Part shown: piece after piece, positions 7,589 through 16,489 of the stretch
Position numbering within the stretch: the stretch's first letter is position 1
Layout: each line of letters begins with the position of its first letter
Assembly (NCBI RefSeq): GCF_009909235.1
Contig: NZ_JAAAPO010000008.1
Location: forward strand, 1-64,000
DNA: 64,000 nucleotides
Direction of reading: 5' to 3'
Origin: Novosphingobium ovatum
GTDB lineage: Bacteria > Pseudomonadota > Alphaproteobacteria > Sphingomonadales > Sphingomonadaceae
The notes under the pieces: generated by a model
Told to the model about the DNA's origin: nothing
What the model saw: only the letters and a program-made list of their open reading frames with translations
Databases searched by the model: none
Position numbers and translations under genes: made by a program

Positions 7589-8599
7589 ATGCCCGAACCA
7601 TACTCGATAGGAAAGCTCACCCGGAAGCGCGCCGACGGGACCGATTATTGGTCCTACTGCATCATCTGGTGGAACGAGCGTAAGCGCCAGCGTATCTCAC
7701 TGGGGACCACCGACCGTTTGACCGCCGAGGCCAAAGCCAGACAAGCATGGTGCACCCTGCGCCCCGCGCTGGACCTCAACACGGTCGGCGCGGTGGTCAA
7801 CGCTTATCTCGGCACGGACGACGCACCGCGCCCGGTACCAGACCGCAAGCGCAAGGCGGAGGCTTGGCAAGCAGCCCAAACGTACTGGGCGAACATGGCC
7901 ATAGACGCGATCGACGAGAGCAGCAGCCTTGCTTACCCTGCGTGGCGGCAGCGCTCGGCCAATACCGTTAGGCAGGAGCTATCACTGGTACGAACGGCGC
8001 TGAACTGGGCTGCGGGTCAGAAGCTGACACCCTCCGCCCCCAAGGTTACCCTCCCCCCGATGCCCGAAAGCAAGGTGGAGCATCTAACAAAGGCACAGTT
8101 CCGCGCCTTCCTTGCTGGCTGCGCAACCCCGCATGTCCGACTGTTCGCCATGCTGGCTGTGACCACTGGTGGCCGCAAGTCAGCGATCCTTGAGGCTAAA
8201 TGGACGCAGGTGGACTTCGAGCGGGCGCTGTTCTCGCTGAACCCCGAGGGGCGCAGACAGAACAGCAAGTACCGTGCGACCGTGCCGCTCAACGAGTTGA
8301 TCCTGCCTGCCCTGCGCGATGCGCATAAGGTCGCCACCACCGGCTACATCATCGAGCATAAGGGTGAACCCCTTGCCGACATCAAGAAGGGTATCGGCGC
8401 GGCAGCAAGGCGTAGCGGCTTGAAGGTGCACCCGCACATGTTCCGGCACAGCGCAGCGGTGTGGATGGCAGAGGACAGGGTACCGATGCCCGAGATCGCG
8501 TCCTTCCTTGGACACCGCGACATCAACGTGACAACCCGCGTGTACGCCCGCTATCACCCCGACTACCTGCGCACAGCATCACAAAGCCTGTCGTGGTAG
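7589..8599 (+). CDS. Tyrosine recombinase (island integrase)
   Basis: 336 residues. GTGAGGAGCAACA before ATG 7589 gives a good ribosome site. The N-terminal arm-type/SAM-like region is followed by a catalytic domain with Arg196 (TTGGRKSAIL), the H283-MF-R286 box, His309 (LGHRD) and nucleophile Tyr319 (TRVYARY). All key residues are present, so it is predicted active. It catalyses site-specific insertion at the adjacent tRNA-His; the stop is 120 bp from the tRNA 3' end, as in P4-type and related islands. No canonical excisionase is recognised nearby. Confidence 0.95.
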   Translation: MPEPYSIGKLTRKRADGTDYWSYCIIWWNERKRQRISLGTTDRLTAEAKARQAWCTLRPALDLNTVGAVVNAYLGTDDAPRPVPDRKRKAEAWQAAQTYWANMAIDAIDESSSLAYPAWRQRSANTVRQELSLVRTALNWAAGQKLTPSAPKVTLPPMPESKVEHLTKAQFRAFLAGCATPHVRLFAMLAVTTGGRKSAILEAKWTQVDFERALFSLNPEGRRQNSKYRATVPLNELILPALRDAHKVATTGYIIEHKGEPLADIKKGIGAAARRSGLKVHPHMFRHSAAVWMAEDRVPMPEIASFLGHRDINVTTRVYARYHPDYLRTASQSLSW

Positions 8600-8665
8600 G
8601 CCGGTAGCGGCGCTCCACATCAGGGCACGAAACGGGTCGAGTTTGAGGTTTGACGGGCGGGTCAG

Positions 8666-8705
8666 GTTCACTTGAACCGACGAGCGCCGTTCTTTTCAGC
8701 GCTAA
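8666..8705. repeat. Right copy of the ~40-bp end repeat
   Basis: GTTCACTTGAAC (8666-8677), then GAGCGCCG, TTCTTTT and CAGC, aligned with 1784-1822 with one-base gaps. It sits 12 bp inside the right attachment repeat, while the left copy is 98 bp inside its own. Confidence 0.5.
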
Positions 8706-8717
8706 GCCCTTGAAAAT

Positions 8718-8765
8718 AATGGGGCGACTGAAGGGGTTCGAACCCTCGACCTCCGGTACCACAAA
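8718..8765. repeat. attR within tRNA-His
   Basis: 48-bp exact match to 1638-1685. It is part of the functional tRNA gene, which integration therefore restores. Confidence 0.93.
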
Positions 8766-8797
8766 CCGGCGCTCTAACCAACTGAGCTACAGTCGCC
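8720..8797 (-). tRNA. tRNA-His (GTG)
   Basis: A 78-nt cloverleaf with encoded CCA. The extra G at position -1 (8797) faces discriminator C73, the hallmark identity element of tRNA-His. Acceptor stem GCGACTG/CAGTCGC, T-arm with TTCGAAC. The anticodon loop TTGTGGT carries GTG. Its 3' part is duplicated at 1638-1685 by island insertion. Confidence 0.96.
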
Positions 8798-8954
8798 ACA
8801 AGCCACATGGGGCTGCGTTTCCATCCGGCTCTGACCGTTCTGGAAGAAGCGGCCCGCCGTTGGAGGCGCGCCTTTGCACCAGATTGGCCCGGAAGAAAAG
8901 AGAATTTTTTCCACAGGGACCGATTTTTTCGCCCTGCCTGTTCAGGCGGCGAAA

Positions 8955-8985
8955 GGCGTGGGTGGCAGGTGCCGCCATCCACGCC
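8955..8985 (-). terminator. rpmE terminator
   Basis: A 12-bp stem (8955-8966 with 8974-8985, one G-T pair) and 7-nt loop follow the rpmE stop on the minus strand and are succeeded by TTT. Confidence 0.6.
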
Positions 8986-9000
8986 CCGAAAGCCTCAGGC

Positions 9001-9231
9001 TCAGCCCTTCTTCAGGCTGAGACCGCCAAAGCGCTTGTTGAACTGCGCAACGCGGCCGCCCTGATCCATCAGACGGGCGTTACCGCCGGTCCAGGCCGGG
9101 TGGCTGGTGGGATCGATGTCCAGCGCCAGCACATCGCCTTCCTTGCCCCAGGTCGAGCGGGTCTGGAAGGTGGTGCCGTCAGTCATCTGCACAGTGATGA
9201 AGTGGTAGTCGGGGTGGAGATTGGCCTTCAT
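9001..9231 (-). CDS. rpmE: 50S ribosomal protein L31 (bL31)
   Basis: 76 residues from ATG 9231 ([10 protein letters not shown]). An in-frame GTG at 9240 would add three residues, but the family normally begins at this Met. Conserved features: [37 protein letters not shown]. It lacks the CxxC pair of zinc-binding L31, so it is the zinc-independent form common in this order. It binds the large subunit near the central protuberance and bridges to the small subunit. Confidence 0.95.
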   Translation of the reverse strand: MKANLHPDYHFITVQMTDGTTFQTRSTWGKEGDVLALDIDPTSHPAWTGGNARLMDQGGRVAQFNKRFGGLSLKKG

Positions 9232-9250
9232 GGCTTTCACTTTCGCTAAT

Positions 9251-9268
9251 GGCCGGTTCCGACCGGCC
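9251..9268 (-). other. Stem-loop between fabZ and rpmE
   Basis: A perfect 7-bp stem (GGCCGGT/ACCGGCC) with a 4-nt loop lies 19 bp upstream of the rpmE start. It may end the fabZ transcript or form part of the rpmE leader. Confidence 0.35.
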
Positions 9269-9343
9269 CGAATGGGAAGCGGCGCCCATAGCTGCGCGCC
9301 GCCGCTTTGTCCAGTGTTTTGCGCCGTTTTCGGGCGCTGGCGA

Positions 9344-9826
9344 TCAGGCCTCGGGCGGGTCGGCGACCATGGCGGTGAAGTTCACCTCGCAGGCCACCTT
9401 GTCGCCCAGCATCGCCTTGCCCCAGAACTTGCAGACGCGGGCGCGCTTTTGCACAAAACCCACATGCAGGTCCAGCAGGCAGCCTGGTTCGACCGGCGTG
9501 CGGAACTTGGCATCCTCGATCGCCATGAAATAAACCAGCTTGCCCGAACCGGCCAGTTCCAGCGTTTCGATCGCAAGGATCGCGGCGGCTTGCGCCATCG
9601 CCTCGATGATCAGCACGCCCGGCATGATCGGGCGACCGGGGAAATGGCCCTGAAAGAACTGCTCGTTGAAGGTCACCGCCTTCACCGCGTGGATCTTCTC
9701 GCCCAGTTCAAGCGAAGCCACACGGTCAACCAGCAACAGGGGATAACGATGAGGCAGCGCCGTCAGGATCTTGCGGATGTCATAGGCCACGGGCGCGGCC
9801 GTGGTCACACTGTCGGAACTCATCAC
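9344..9826 (-). CDS. fabZ: (3R)-hydroxyacyl-ACP dehydratase
   Basis: 160 residues, hot-dog fold. Removes water from 3-hydroxyacyl-ACP in type II fatty-acid synthesis in the cytosol. Seen: [13 protein letters not shown], the active-site block [20 protein letters not shown] (catalytic His then Glu) and KFRTPVEPG. It is the last gene of the bamA-ompH-fabZ run, 22 bp after ompH, the conserved proteobacterial order that links envelope assembly to lipid supply. Confidence 0.97.
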   Translation of the reverse strand: MMSSDSVTTAAPVAYDIRKILTALPHRYPLLLVDRVASLELGEKIHAVKAVTFNEQFFQGHFPGRPIMPGVLIIEAMAQAAAILAIETLELAGSGKLVYFMAIEDAKFRTPVEPGCLLDLHVGFVQKRARVCKFWGKAMLGDKVACEVNFTAMVADPPEA

Positions 9827-9848
9827 TTATCCCCTGTTACGCAGTTAC

Positions 9849-10535
9849 TTAACGGCCAGCTTCGCCACCGGCGGCAGGCGCCGGAGCCGGCGCGGGCGCG
9901 CCACCCTGTTCACGCACAGCGCGCGGCACCCAACCAGCGGGCGGCACCAACTGCGCCGAAGGTACCAGCGCGTTCAGCTCGTTCAGGATCAGCTGGTTCA
10001 GGTTATACGCGCCGGTCGAGGCGACCACCGCATCCGGGCCCAGCAGCAGCGTCACGCCGGACTTGGTCATCGCGGCCTGAATGGCAGCGTCGCGCTTGTC
10101 CATAATCTGCTCGATCACATAGGCTTCCGACAAGGTGACCGGCTCAATGATCTTCTGCAGTTCGGCCTGACCCTGCTCCTTCAGCTGCTGGATCTGGGTG
10201 GCCTGCGCCTGCAACAGCGGCGCGGCGACGCCAGCCTGACGGTCCTTGACGAACTTGTCGATCAGGCCCTTGAGCTGGGCGTTCAGCGCGGCTTCGCGGG
10301 CCTTGGCCTGGTCGATCTGCGCCTTGTAGGTCACTTCGCGCTGGGCCTGAGCGGTCTTGAACGCCAGCGAGTTGACGACGACAGCGTCAAAATTGGCAAC
10401 GGCGATGCCGTTCACGCCACCGGTCGCAGTGGGAGCCGCCGCCGCCGGCTTGGGCGCGGCGGGGGCAGCCATGGCGGTGTGCGACACGCCAGCGGCCAGC
10501 GCGACGATAGCGAAAGTCTTCAGGAAGCTTTTCAT
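9849..10535 (-). CDS. OmpH/Skp-family periplasmic chaperone
   Basis: 228 residues with an N-terminal signal peptide (hydrophobic core, cut after AMAAPAAP-type Ala-rich region), then an OmpH domain with long helices rich in Ala, Gln and Lys (LKGLIDKFVKDRQ, QATQIQQLKEQGQAEL) and an Ala/Pro-rich tail. Skp-like trimers hold unfolded outer-membrane proteins on the way to BamA. The ATG overlaps the bamA stop by one base (TGATG), so translation is probably coupled. Confidence 0.92.
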   Translation of the reverse strand: MKSFLKTFAIVALAAGVSHTAMAAPAAPKPAAAAPTATGGVNGIAVANFDAVVVNSLAFKTAQAQREVTYKAQIDQAKAREAALNAQLKGLIDKFVKDRQAGVAAPLLQAQATQIQQLKEQGQAELQKIIEPVTLSEAYVIEQIMDKRDAAIQAAMTKSGVTLLLGPDAVVASTGAYNLNQLILNELNALVPSAQLVPPAGWVPRAVREQGGAPAPAPAPAAGGEAGR

Positions 10536-13210
10536 CAGAACTGGGTTCCCACGTTGAAAGTGAAGGTCTTGGTATCGTCGCCCTCCTCATGCAGCAGCGC
10601 ATGGGCAAGGTCGATGCGGAACGGCCCGAAAGGCGAGTTCCAGTTGAAACCCACGCCGATCGACACGCGCGGACGCGGACTATCGCCGTAGTAATATTCC
10701 TTGAACGGGCTGATATAGCTGCCGATGGCCGTGTTGGCCGCGCCCGTCGAGGTGTTGGTGGCGTTGGTCGTCGTGGTCGTCGTGCCATCGCTGTTGGTCT
10801 GGGTGTACAGCGCGTTGCCATTGCCATCGCGCGAGGCGACAAAGATGCTGGAGGTGTAGTCCTGCACCTTTGGCTTGGCCACGCCCCACACCGCGCCGAC
10901 ATCCAGGAACACCGAGGGACGGATGCCCATTTCCTTGGCGCCGGAGCCCAGCGGGATCTCCATTTCGGCATGCGCCATGTAGTAATACCGGCCGCCGATC
11001 GCGTCCTCGGTCCACTGGCTCTTGTCGCTCGATGGGACCAGCGTGCCGGTGCTGTCCGACACATACGGCTTGCGCACGACGCGCGGCCCGATGCCCCGGA
11101 TGTCAAAACCGCGCATCTGCGGTTCGCCCAACTGGAAACGGTCGGTCAGGAAGACGTCATCCACGCCCTCGATGTTGCGGCGGCTCAACGCCTTGATCGC
11201 GCCCGCCTCGGCCGAGACCGAGAAGATGAAGCCCTTACCCAACGGCCAATATTGCGACCCATTGGCGCGCAGGCGTGCATAGGACACGTCACCGCCAAGC
11301 CCCGCGAAATCGACGCCAATCGAGCCCATCCGGCCACGGGTCGGGCGCACGCGGCTGTCAACGTTCTCATAAATCAACGAGCCGCCGACGATCGAGGACA
11401 GGCGGCGACCTTCGGCGTCGCACAGATAGCGACCCGCCAGCAGCGAGTTACACGCGTAATTGCCGTTGGAATCGGTCGAATAGAACTGACTCTTGGACAG
11501 CGAAACGTCATCGTAGTTCAGCGTATAGCGCCCTACTACCGACATATATTCCGTCAGCGGCAGACCAACGCGCACCTGAAAACCGGTCGTCGCCTGACTA
11601 TACAGCGTGTTCGAGCTGCTGCTGTAGTAATTGTAGTTGCTATAGTCCTTGCGGTAGATGTCGACGCCCATCGACACCGCCTTGTCGAACATATACGGCT
11701 CGGTAAAGCTGAGCACCACGCTCTTGGAATAGCGCGAGATCGAGCCTGACAGGCCGACCGTCTGGCCACGCCCGCGGAAGTTGTTCTGCTTGACCGACGC
11801 CTGGAAAATGAAGCTTTCAAGGCTGGAGTAACCGGCCGACAGCTGCAATTCGCCGGTCGGACGTTCCTCGACATTGGCCTCCAGCACGATGCGGTCGCGC
11901 GCGCTGCCGTTCACCTGCTTGATGTCAAACTTTTCCTGGAAATAGCCCAGGCTCTTGATGCGGTTGGTCGAACGCTTAACCTGGATCGAGTTGAACGCGT
12001 CCCCCTCGGCCAAACGGAATTCGCGGCGCACGACCTTGTCCTGCGTCAGCGTGTTGCCATTGACGTCGATCCGCTCGACATAGACGCGCGGCACCTCGAC
12101 CAGATTGAAGACGATGCCCATCGTCAGCGTCTTGGGGTCGCGGTTGTACTGCGGACGCACGTCTGCGTTGGGATAGCCGAAAGCGCCAACGGTCTCGTTC
12201 AGCTTGTCGATCGTGTCCTCGACCTGCTTGGCGTTGAACCACTGGCCCTTCTTCATCGGCAGCGCCTTGGTCAGCACCGCCCCGTCAAAGTCGCGCAACT
12301 GGCTGGTGACGCTCACATCGTTGAACTTGTAGCGCTGCCCTTCCTCGACCACATAGGTGATGATGAAGTCACGCTTGTCCGGGGTCAGTTCGGCCACCGC
12401 CGACACAACGCGGAAATCGGCATAGCCCTGCGTCATGTAGAACTGACGCAGCTTCTGCTGGTCAAAGGCCAGCTTGTCCGGGTCATACGAGGTGTTGCCA
12501 CGGAAGAAGTGCAGCGGCCGCGCGGTCTTGGTCATCATCACGGTCGAGAGCGTCTTCATGCCGAAGTGCTCGTTACCGATGATGTTGATCTGGCGGACCT
12601 TGGACTTGGGGCCTTCGTGGATTTCAAACACGATGTCGACGCGGTTCTGGTCCAGCCGGACCATCTTGGGCTCGACCGTGGCGCCAAAGCGGCCCTGACG
12701 CTTGTACAGCTCGATGATGCGGGCAACATCGGCGCGCACCTTGGAACGGGTAAAGATCTGGCGCGGCGCCAGCTTGATCTCCGGGTTGATCTTGTCTTCC
12801 TTGAGGTGCTTGTTGCCCTCAAGAACGATGCGGTTGATCACCGGGTTTTCCTTGATGGTGATCGTCACGAGACCATTCTCGTTGCGGATCTGCGCGTCCG
12901 AGAACAGCTCGGTCGCATACAGGTCCTTCAACGCCTGGTCGGCGCCCGCCTCGGTCCAGTTCTGGCCGACGCGCAGCTGGATATAGGACAGGACGGTATC
13001 CGCCTCCAGACGCTGCGCACCCTCGATCTTGATCTGCTGGATCACCACAACGGGAGCTGGTGCCACCGCGGGGACAGGCGCGGTCGCGGCAGGCGCGGGC
13101 GCGGGCTGCGCCTGGGCGCTGGCGATCTGCGGCACACCGGCCAGAATGGAGGTCCCCATCAGGGCCACTCCCAAAGGCCGAATGCGGCCAACCCCGGTGC
13201 TGTGAGCCAT
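10535..13210 (-). CDS. bamA: Outer-membrane protein assembly factor BamA
   Basis: 891 residues from ATG 13210 (MAHSTGVGR plus a signal peptide ending near ASAQA). ATG 13243 and an upstream frame start at 13330 are alternatives, but 13210 has GGACGGA upstream. Five POTRA modules (VQQIKIEGAQRLE, INRIVLEGNKHL, VRQINIIGNEHFG, FNDVSVTSQLRDF, VERIDVNGNTL) precede a 16-strand Omp85 barrel containing the MRGFDIRGIGP loop-6 motif and a final aromatic residue. A Thr/Asn-rich stretch in a late extracellular loop (around 10740-10810) is unusual. Folds and inserts beta-barrel proteins. It follows rseP. Confidence 0.96.
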   Translation of the reverse strand: MAHSTGVGRIRPLGVALMGTSILAGVPQIASAQAQPAPAPAATAPVPAVAPAPVVVIQQIKIEGAQRLEADTVLSYIQLRVGQNWTEAGADQALKDLYATELFSDAQIRNENGLVTITIKENPVINRIVLEGNKHLKEDKINPEIKLAPRQIFTRSKVRADVARIIELYKRQGRFGATVEPKMVRLDQNRVDIVFEIHEGPKSKVRQINIIGNEHFGMKTLSTVMMTKTARPLHFFRGNTSYDPDKLAFDQQKLRQFYMTQGYADFRVVSAVAELTPDKRDFIITYVVEEGQRYKFNDVSVTSQLRDFDGAVLTKALPMKKGQWFNAKQVEDTIDKLNETVGAFGYPNADVRPQYNRDPKTLTMGIVFNLVEVPRVYVERIDVNGNTLTQDKVVRREFRLAEGDAFNSIQVKRSTNRIKSLGYFQEKFDIKQVNGSARDRIVLEANVEERPTGELQLSAGYSSLESFIFQASVKQNNFRGRGQTVGLSGSISRYSKSVVLSFTEPYMFDKAVSMGVDIYRKDYSNYNYYSSSSNTLYSQATTGFQVRVGLPLTEYMSVVGRYTLNYDDVSLSKSQFYSTDSNGNYACNSLLAGRYLCDAEGRRLSSIVGGSLIYENVDSRVRPTRGRMGSIGVDFAGLGGDVSYARLRANGSQYWPLGKGFIFSVSAEAGAIKALSRRNIEGVDDVFLTDRFQLGEPQMRGFDIRGIGPRVVRKPYVSDSTGTLVPSSDKSQWTEDAIGGRYYYMAHAEMEIPLGSGAKEMGIRPSVFLDVGAVWGVAKPKVQDYTSSIFVASRDGNGNALYTQTNSDGTTTTTTNATNTSTGAANTAIGSYISPFKEYYYGDSPRPRVSIGVGFNWNSPFGPFRIDLAHALLHEEGDDTKTFTFNVGTQF

Positions 13211-13483
13211 ATTCCGTCCAATCTTCGACACGGTGTTTCCCATCCTAAGTGGCCCGTAGGCATGCGCCCACGGACAAACCACCCCTGTATTATCGCCCCA
13301 AGCCGCGCTGATCCCCCGGAGTTGCCCCACGCCCGCACTGCGTGAACTGCCCCATCAGGCCGCGCCTTGCCGCGTCACTCTACTTTCGCCCTCTGCCCCA
13401 AGCGGCGATGCCAATCAAGGCGTCATGCCATTGCCCGTCCACAGTCAGGCCATTGCGCCTATCCGTTCCCTGCCCGCGCCCGT

Positions 13484-14587
13484 TCAGAACAGGTTGCGCG
13501 GCAGGATATCGTTCAACGTCACAAACACCATCAACGCCAGCAGAAACGCCATGCCGGTACGAAAGGCCCATTCCTGACTGCGCGCGTCCAGCGGTTTGCG
13601 GCGGACCGCCTCGGCCACGTAAAAGGCCAAGTGCCCACCATCGAGCGCCGGGATTGGCAGCAGGTTGATGAATGCCAAATTAATCGAGATAAGCGCCGTG
13701 AAATAGACGAATTCCTGCCACCCCATCGCCAAACGCTGACCGGAATATTTGGCAATCTTGACCGGCCCGCCCAGTTCCTCGACCGAGCGCTTGCCGGTGA
13801 CGATCTGGCGGATGCCCGTGACCATCGTGCCCATGATGCCAAAGCTTTGGTCAAAAGCGTGGGTGACCGATTCCGCCGCCCCCATCTCGATCCGCTGCAC
13901 CTGACCGGCCGCAATGCCGATCTGGCCGATGCGCGATTCATTGCCGAATTCATCGCGGATCGTGCGGCTGGCAATCGCCACCTGATAGGTCCGCTCGGCC
14001 CCATCGCGCAACACCGTCACCGGCACCGTCTCCCCCGGATAGGGCAGGACATTGGCGCGGATATCCTCAAAGCCCTTGATCGGCGTGCCGTTGATCGCCA
14101 CGATCTTGTCGCCCACCTGCAACCCTGCCGCATGGGCCGCCGATGGCGTGGCGAAATTGGCGATCACCGGGCTGGCCTCGATCCGGCCATAGACAAAGTT
14201 GAACGCGGCAAAGATCGCTACCGCCACAAACAGATTGGTCGCAGGCCCCGCCAGCACGATCAGAAACCGTTGCCACAGCGGCTTGCAATGAAAGCTGCGG
14301 CTGCGCTCCCACGCGCTTAATTGCGAATGGTCCGCCCCGACCGAAGCCGGGTTCATGTCGCCGGCAAATTGCACATACCCACCCAGCGGCAGGATCGAGA
14401 GCTTCCACCTTGTTCCGCGCCGGTCGGTCCAGCCCGCGATTTCGCGGCCAAACCCGATCGAGAACGCATCGGCATGCACCCCGAACCAGCGCCCCACCCA
14501 ATAATGCCCCAGCTCGTGCACCAGCACCAGCGGCCCCAGCAACAAGGCAAAGGCCAGCAGCGTCATCAGGATCGAGGGTTGCGCCAT
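13484..14587 (-). CDS. rseP: RIP site-2 zinc metalloprotease
   Basis: 367 residues. Inner-membrane protease that cuts within transmembrane segments, releasing anti-sigma factors in the envelope stress response. Seen: HELGHYWVG (HExxH zinc site) in the first membrane helix, one PDZ-like domain (residues ~120-200, AAGLQVGDKIVAINGTPIKGF) and the second zinc-ligand block NLLPIPALDGGH near the C-terminal membrane helices. Only one clear PDZ, versus two in E. coli RseP. Lies 5 bp after dxr. Confidence 0.95.
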   Translation of the reverse strand: MAQPSILMTLLAFALLLGPLVLVHELGHYWVGRWFGVHADAFSIGFGREIAGWTDRRGTRWKLSILPLGGYVQFAGDMNPASVGADHSQLSAWERSRSFHCKPLWQRFLIVLAGPATNLFVAVAIFAAFNFVYGRIEASPVIANFATPSAAHAAGLQVGDKIVAINGTPIKGFEDIRANVLPYPGETVPVTVLRDGAERTYQVAIASRTIRDEFGNESRIGQIGIAAGQVQRIEMGAAESVTHAFDQSFGIMGTMVTGIRQIVTGKRSVEELGGPVKIAKYSGQRLAMGWQEFVYFTALISINLAFINLLPIPALDGGHLAFYVAEAVRRKPLDARSQEWAFRTGMAFLLALMVFVTLNDILPRNLF

Positions 14588-14592
14588 AAAGG

Positions 14593-15747
14593 TCAGGCCA
14601 TCTCCATCAAGGCCTGCGCATGCAGGCGGGCTTGGGCATCCACGGCATACACATCCTCCAGCGAGGTCGGCGGCGGCGGCGCATAGCGCGCCAGCACCTC
14701 CTCGACCATCGCGGCGATGCGGGTAAAGCCGATGCGGTTGTCCAGAAAGGCGGCGACGGCCACCTCATTCGCGGCGTTCAGCACGGCGGGGATGCATCCC
14801 CCCGCCTGCGCCGCCTGACGGGCCAGACGGGTTGCGGGAAAACGCTCCTCATCCGGCGCGCGGAAAGTTAGTTCCCCAATCGCGGCCAGATCCAGCTGGC
14901 TGGCCAGCGGCGTTTCCATGCGACCGGGATAGGCCAGACAGCTGGCGATCGGCACGCGCATGTCGCTGGGGCCCAGCTGGGCCAGCGTGCTGCCGTCGCG
15001 ATATTCCACCATCGAATGGATGATCGATTGGGGATGCACGATGATCCGCAACCGCTCCAGCCCCACCGGGAACAGGTGATAGGCCTCGATGAACTCCAGC
15101 CCCTTGTTGAACATGGTGGCCGAATCGACGCTGATCTTGGCGCCCATGCTCCAGTTCGGGTGCTTGATCGCCTGCGCCGGAGTGGCGGTGTGCAGCTGTT
15201 CCAACGTCCAGTCGCGGAACGGGCCACCACTGGCGGTCAGCGTCACCCAACGCACCTCCTCCACACGCCCGCCCTGCAGGCATTGGAAGATGGCGTTATG
15301 TTCGGAATCGACCGGCAACAGCGTGGTGCCATGGCGCGCCACCGCGGCGGTCATCACCTCGCCTGCGGAAACCAGCGCTTCCTTGTTGGCCAGCGCGACC
15401 GTCTTGCCCTGCTCGATCGCCGCCATGGTGGGCGCAAGGCCCGCACAGCCGACAATCGCGGCCATCACCAGATCGGCGGGACGCGCGGCCGCCTCAACCA
15501 AAGCCTCCGGCCCGGCGGCAGCCTCGATCGCCGTGCCGGCCAACGCCTCACGCAGCGCCGGCAGAGCGGCAGGATCGGCGCAAACGGCGATTTCGGCATC
15601 AAATTCACGGGCGAGCGCCGCCAGCGCCGCCGCATTGCCATTGGCCGTCAGGGCCACAACCCGCCATGCCCCGCGATTGCGGCGGATCAGATCCAGCGTG
15701 GAGGCGCCAATCGAGCCGGTGGCCCCCAGAACGGAGATGCTCCGCAT
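14593..15747 (-). CDS. dxr: 1-deoxy-D-xylulose 5-phosphate reductoisomerase
   Basis: 384 residues. Second step of the MEP isoprenoid pathway: DXP plus NADPH to 2-C-methyl-D-erythritol 4-phosphate. Seen: N-terminal Rossmann motif LGATGSIGASTLDLI, the metal/substrate motif LPVDSEHNAIFQCL, TASGGPF, HPNWSMGAKISVDSATMFNKGLE. Full length. Supplies the precursor used by the neighbouring undecaprenyl diphosphate synthase; 4 bp after cdsA. Confidence 0.97.
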   Translation of the reverse strand: MRSISVLGATGSIGASTLDLIRRNRGAWRVVALTANGNAAALAALAREFDAEIAVCADPAALPALREALAGTAIEAAAGPEALVEAAARPADLVMAAIVGCAGLAPTMAAIEQGKTVALANKEALVSAGEVMTAAVARHGTTLLPVDSEHNAIFQCLQGGRVEEVRWVTLTASGGPFRDWTLEQLHTATPAQAIKHPNWSMGAKISVDSATMFNKGLEFIEAYHLFPVGLERLRIIVHPQSIIHSMVEYRDGSTLAQLGPSDMRVPIASCLAYPGRMETPLASQLDLAAIGELTFRAPDEERFPATRLARQAAQAGGCIPAVLNAANEVAVAAFLDNRIGFTRIAAMVEEVLARYAPPPPTSLEDVYAVDAQARLHAQALMEMA

Positions 15748-15751
15748 GAAC

Positions 15752-16489
15752 TTACAGGCCCCTTCCCGCCAAAACCATCAGCCCCAGTACGAACAGCACC
15801 GCAAGCAATCCGTCAACCCGGTCAAACAATCCGCCATGCCCCGGAATGAGGCGCGAGCTGTCCTTGACCCCGGCGCGGCGCTTCATCCAGCTTTCAAAAA
15901 AATCGCCGATCTGGGCGATGACGGCGATCAGCGGGCCGTACAATACGGCGGGCTGCCAATGGTACACGGGCGTCTCGCCAAAGCCGAACCGGCCCAGCGC
16001 CGCTGCTTCCTGCCGATAGGTGACATAGAACATCACCGCCAGCATCGCCGCCGAGCCCAACATGCCACCTGCCAGCCCGCTCCACGTCTTGGACGGACTA
16101 ATGCGCGGCGCGATCTTGGGCCCGCCAAAGGTGCGCCCGGCGAAATAAGCCCCAATATCCGTACCGATCACCGCCAGCACGATGCCCAGCACCGGCGCGA
16201 TGCTCCACGCCCGCAGCATCAACAGCATTTCCGCCGCCAGCCCGACATAGACCACAGCAAAAATTAGCCAGAGCAGCCGCGACCACCAGCTTTGCGCGAT
16301 GGCTTGAGCCAGACGGCTCCATTCCCAGCACACGCCAGCCGACACCAGCAGCACAAAGGCCATCCAGACATAGCCGCCCAGCCACAGCGCCCCGCCCGCC
16401 ACCGCCACCATGACGATGGCCGAGAGCGTGCGCGCCTTGAGATCAGCGTTCTTTTTGGGCGGCGCACCCACCTGCGCGTCAGCGGCCAC
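15752..16489 (-). CDS. cdsA: Phosphatidate cytidylyltransferase
   Basis: About 245 residues from GTG 16489, which has GGGAG ten bases upstream. ATG 16528 would extend it by 13 residues but lacks a ribosome site. Several membrane segments and the CDP-alcohol signature [12 protein letters not shown] near the middle, then [15 protein letters not shown] at the C-terminus (catalytic acidic residues). Makes CDP-diacylglycerol, the substrate of PssA encoded at 22099. Overlaps the end of uppS. Confidence 0.93.
   Translation of the reverse strand: MAADAQVGAPPKKNADLKARTLSAIVMVAVAGGALWLGGYVWMAFVLLVSAGVCWEWSRLAQAIAQSWWSRLLWLIFAVVYVGLAAEMLLMLRAWSIAPVLGIVLAVIGTDIGAYFAGRTFGGPKIAPRISPSKTWSGLAGGMLGSAAMLAVMFYVTYRQEAAALGRFGFGETPVYHWQPAVLYGPLIAVIAQIGDFFESWMKRRAGVKDSSRLIPGHGGLFDRVDGLLAVLFVLGLMVLAGRGL

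Larger units (their letters stand above)
1638..8765 (+). mobile_element. Integrated genomic island in tRNA-His, ~7.1 kb
   Basis: It is bounded by a 48-bp exact direct repeat (1638-1685 and 8718-8765) equal to the 3' part of the tRNA-His gene up to its anticodon loop. A tyrosine recombinase gene lies next to the intact tRNA, the standard layout of islands and satellites that use tRNA attachment sites. Cargo in order: McrB-N/HNH endonuclease, Excalibur protein, ScoMcrA-like HNH endonuclease, polymerase-like protein, Cys4 protein, integrase. No capsid, terminase, relaxase or conjugation gene is visible. It is therefore not a self-sufficient phage or ICE; it could be a satellite or a minimal integrative element. 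Confidence 0.9.
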
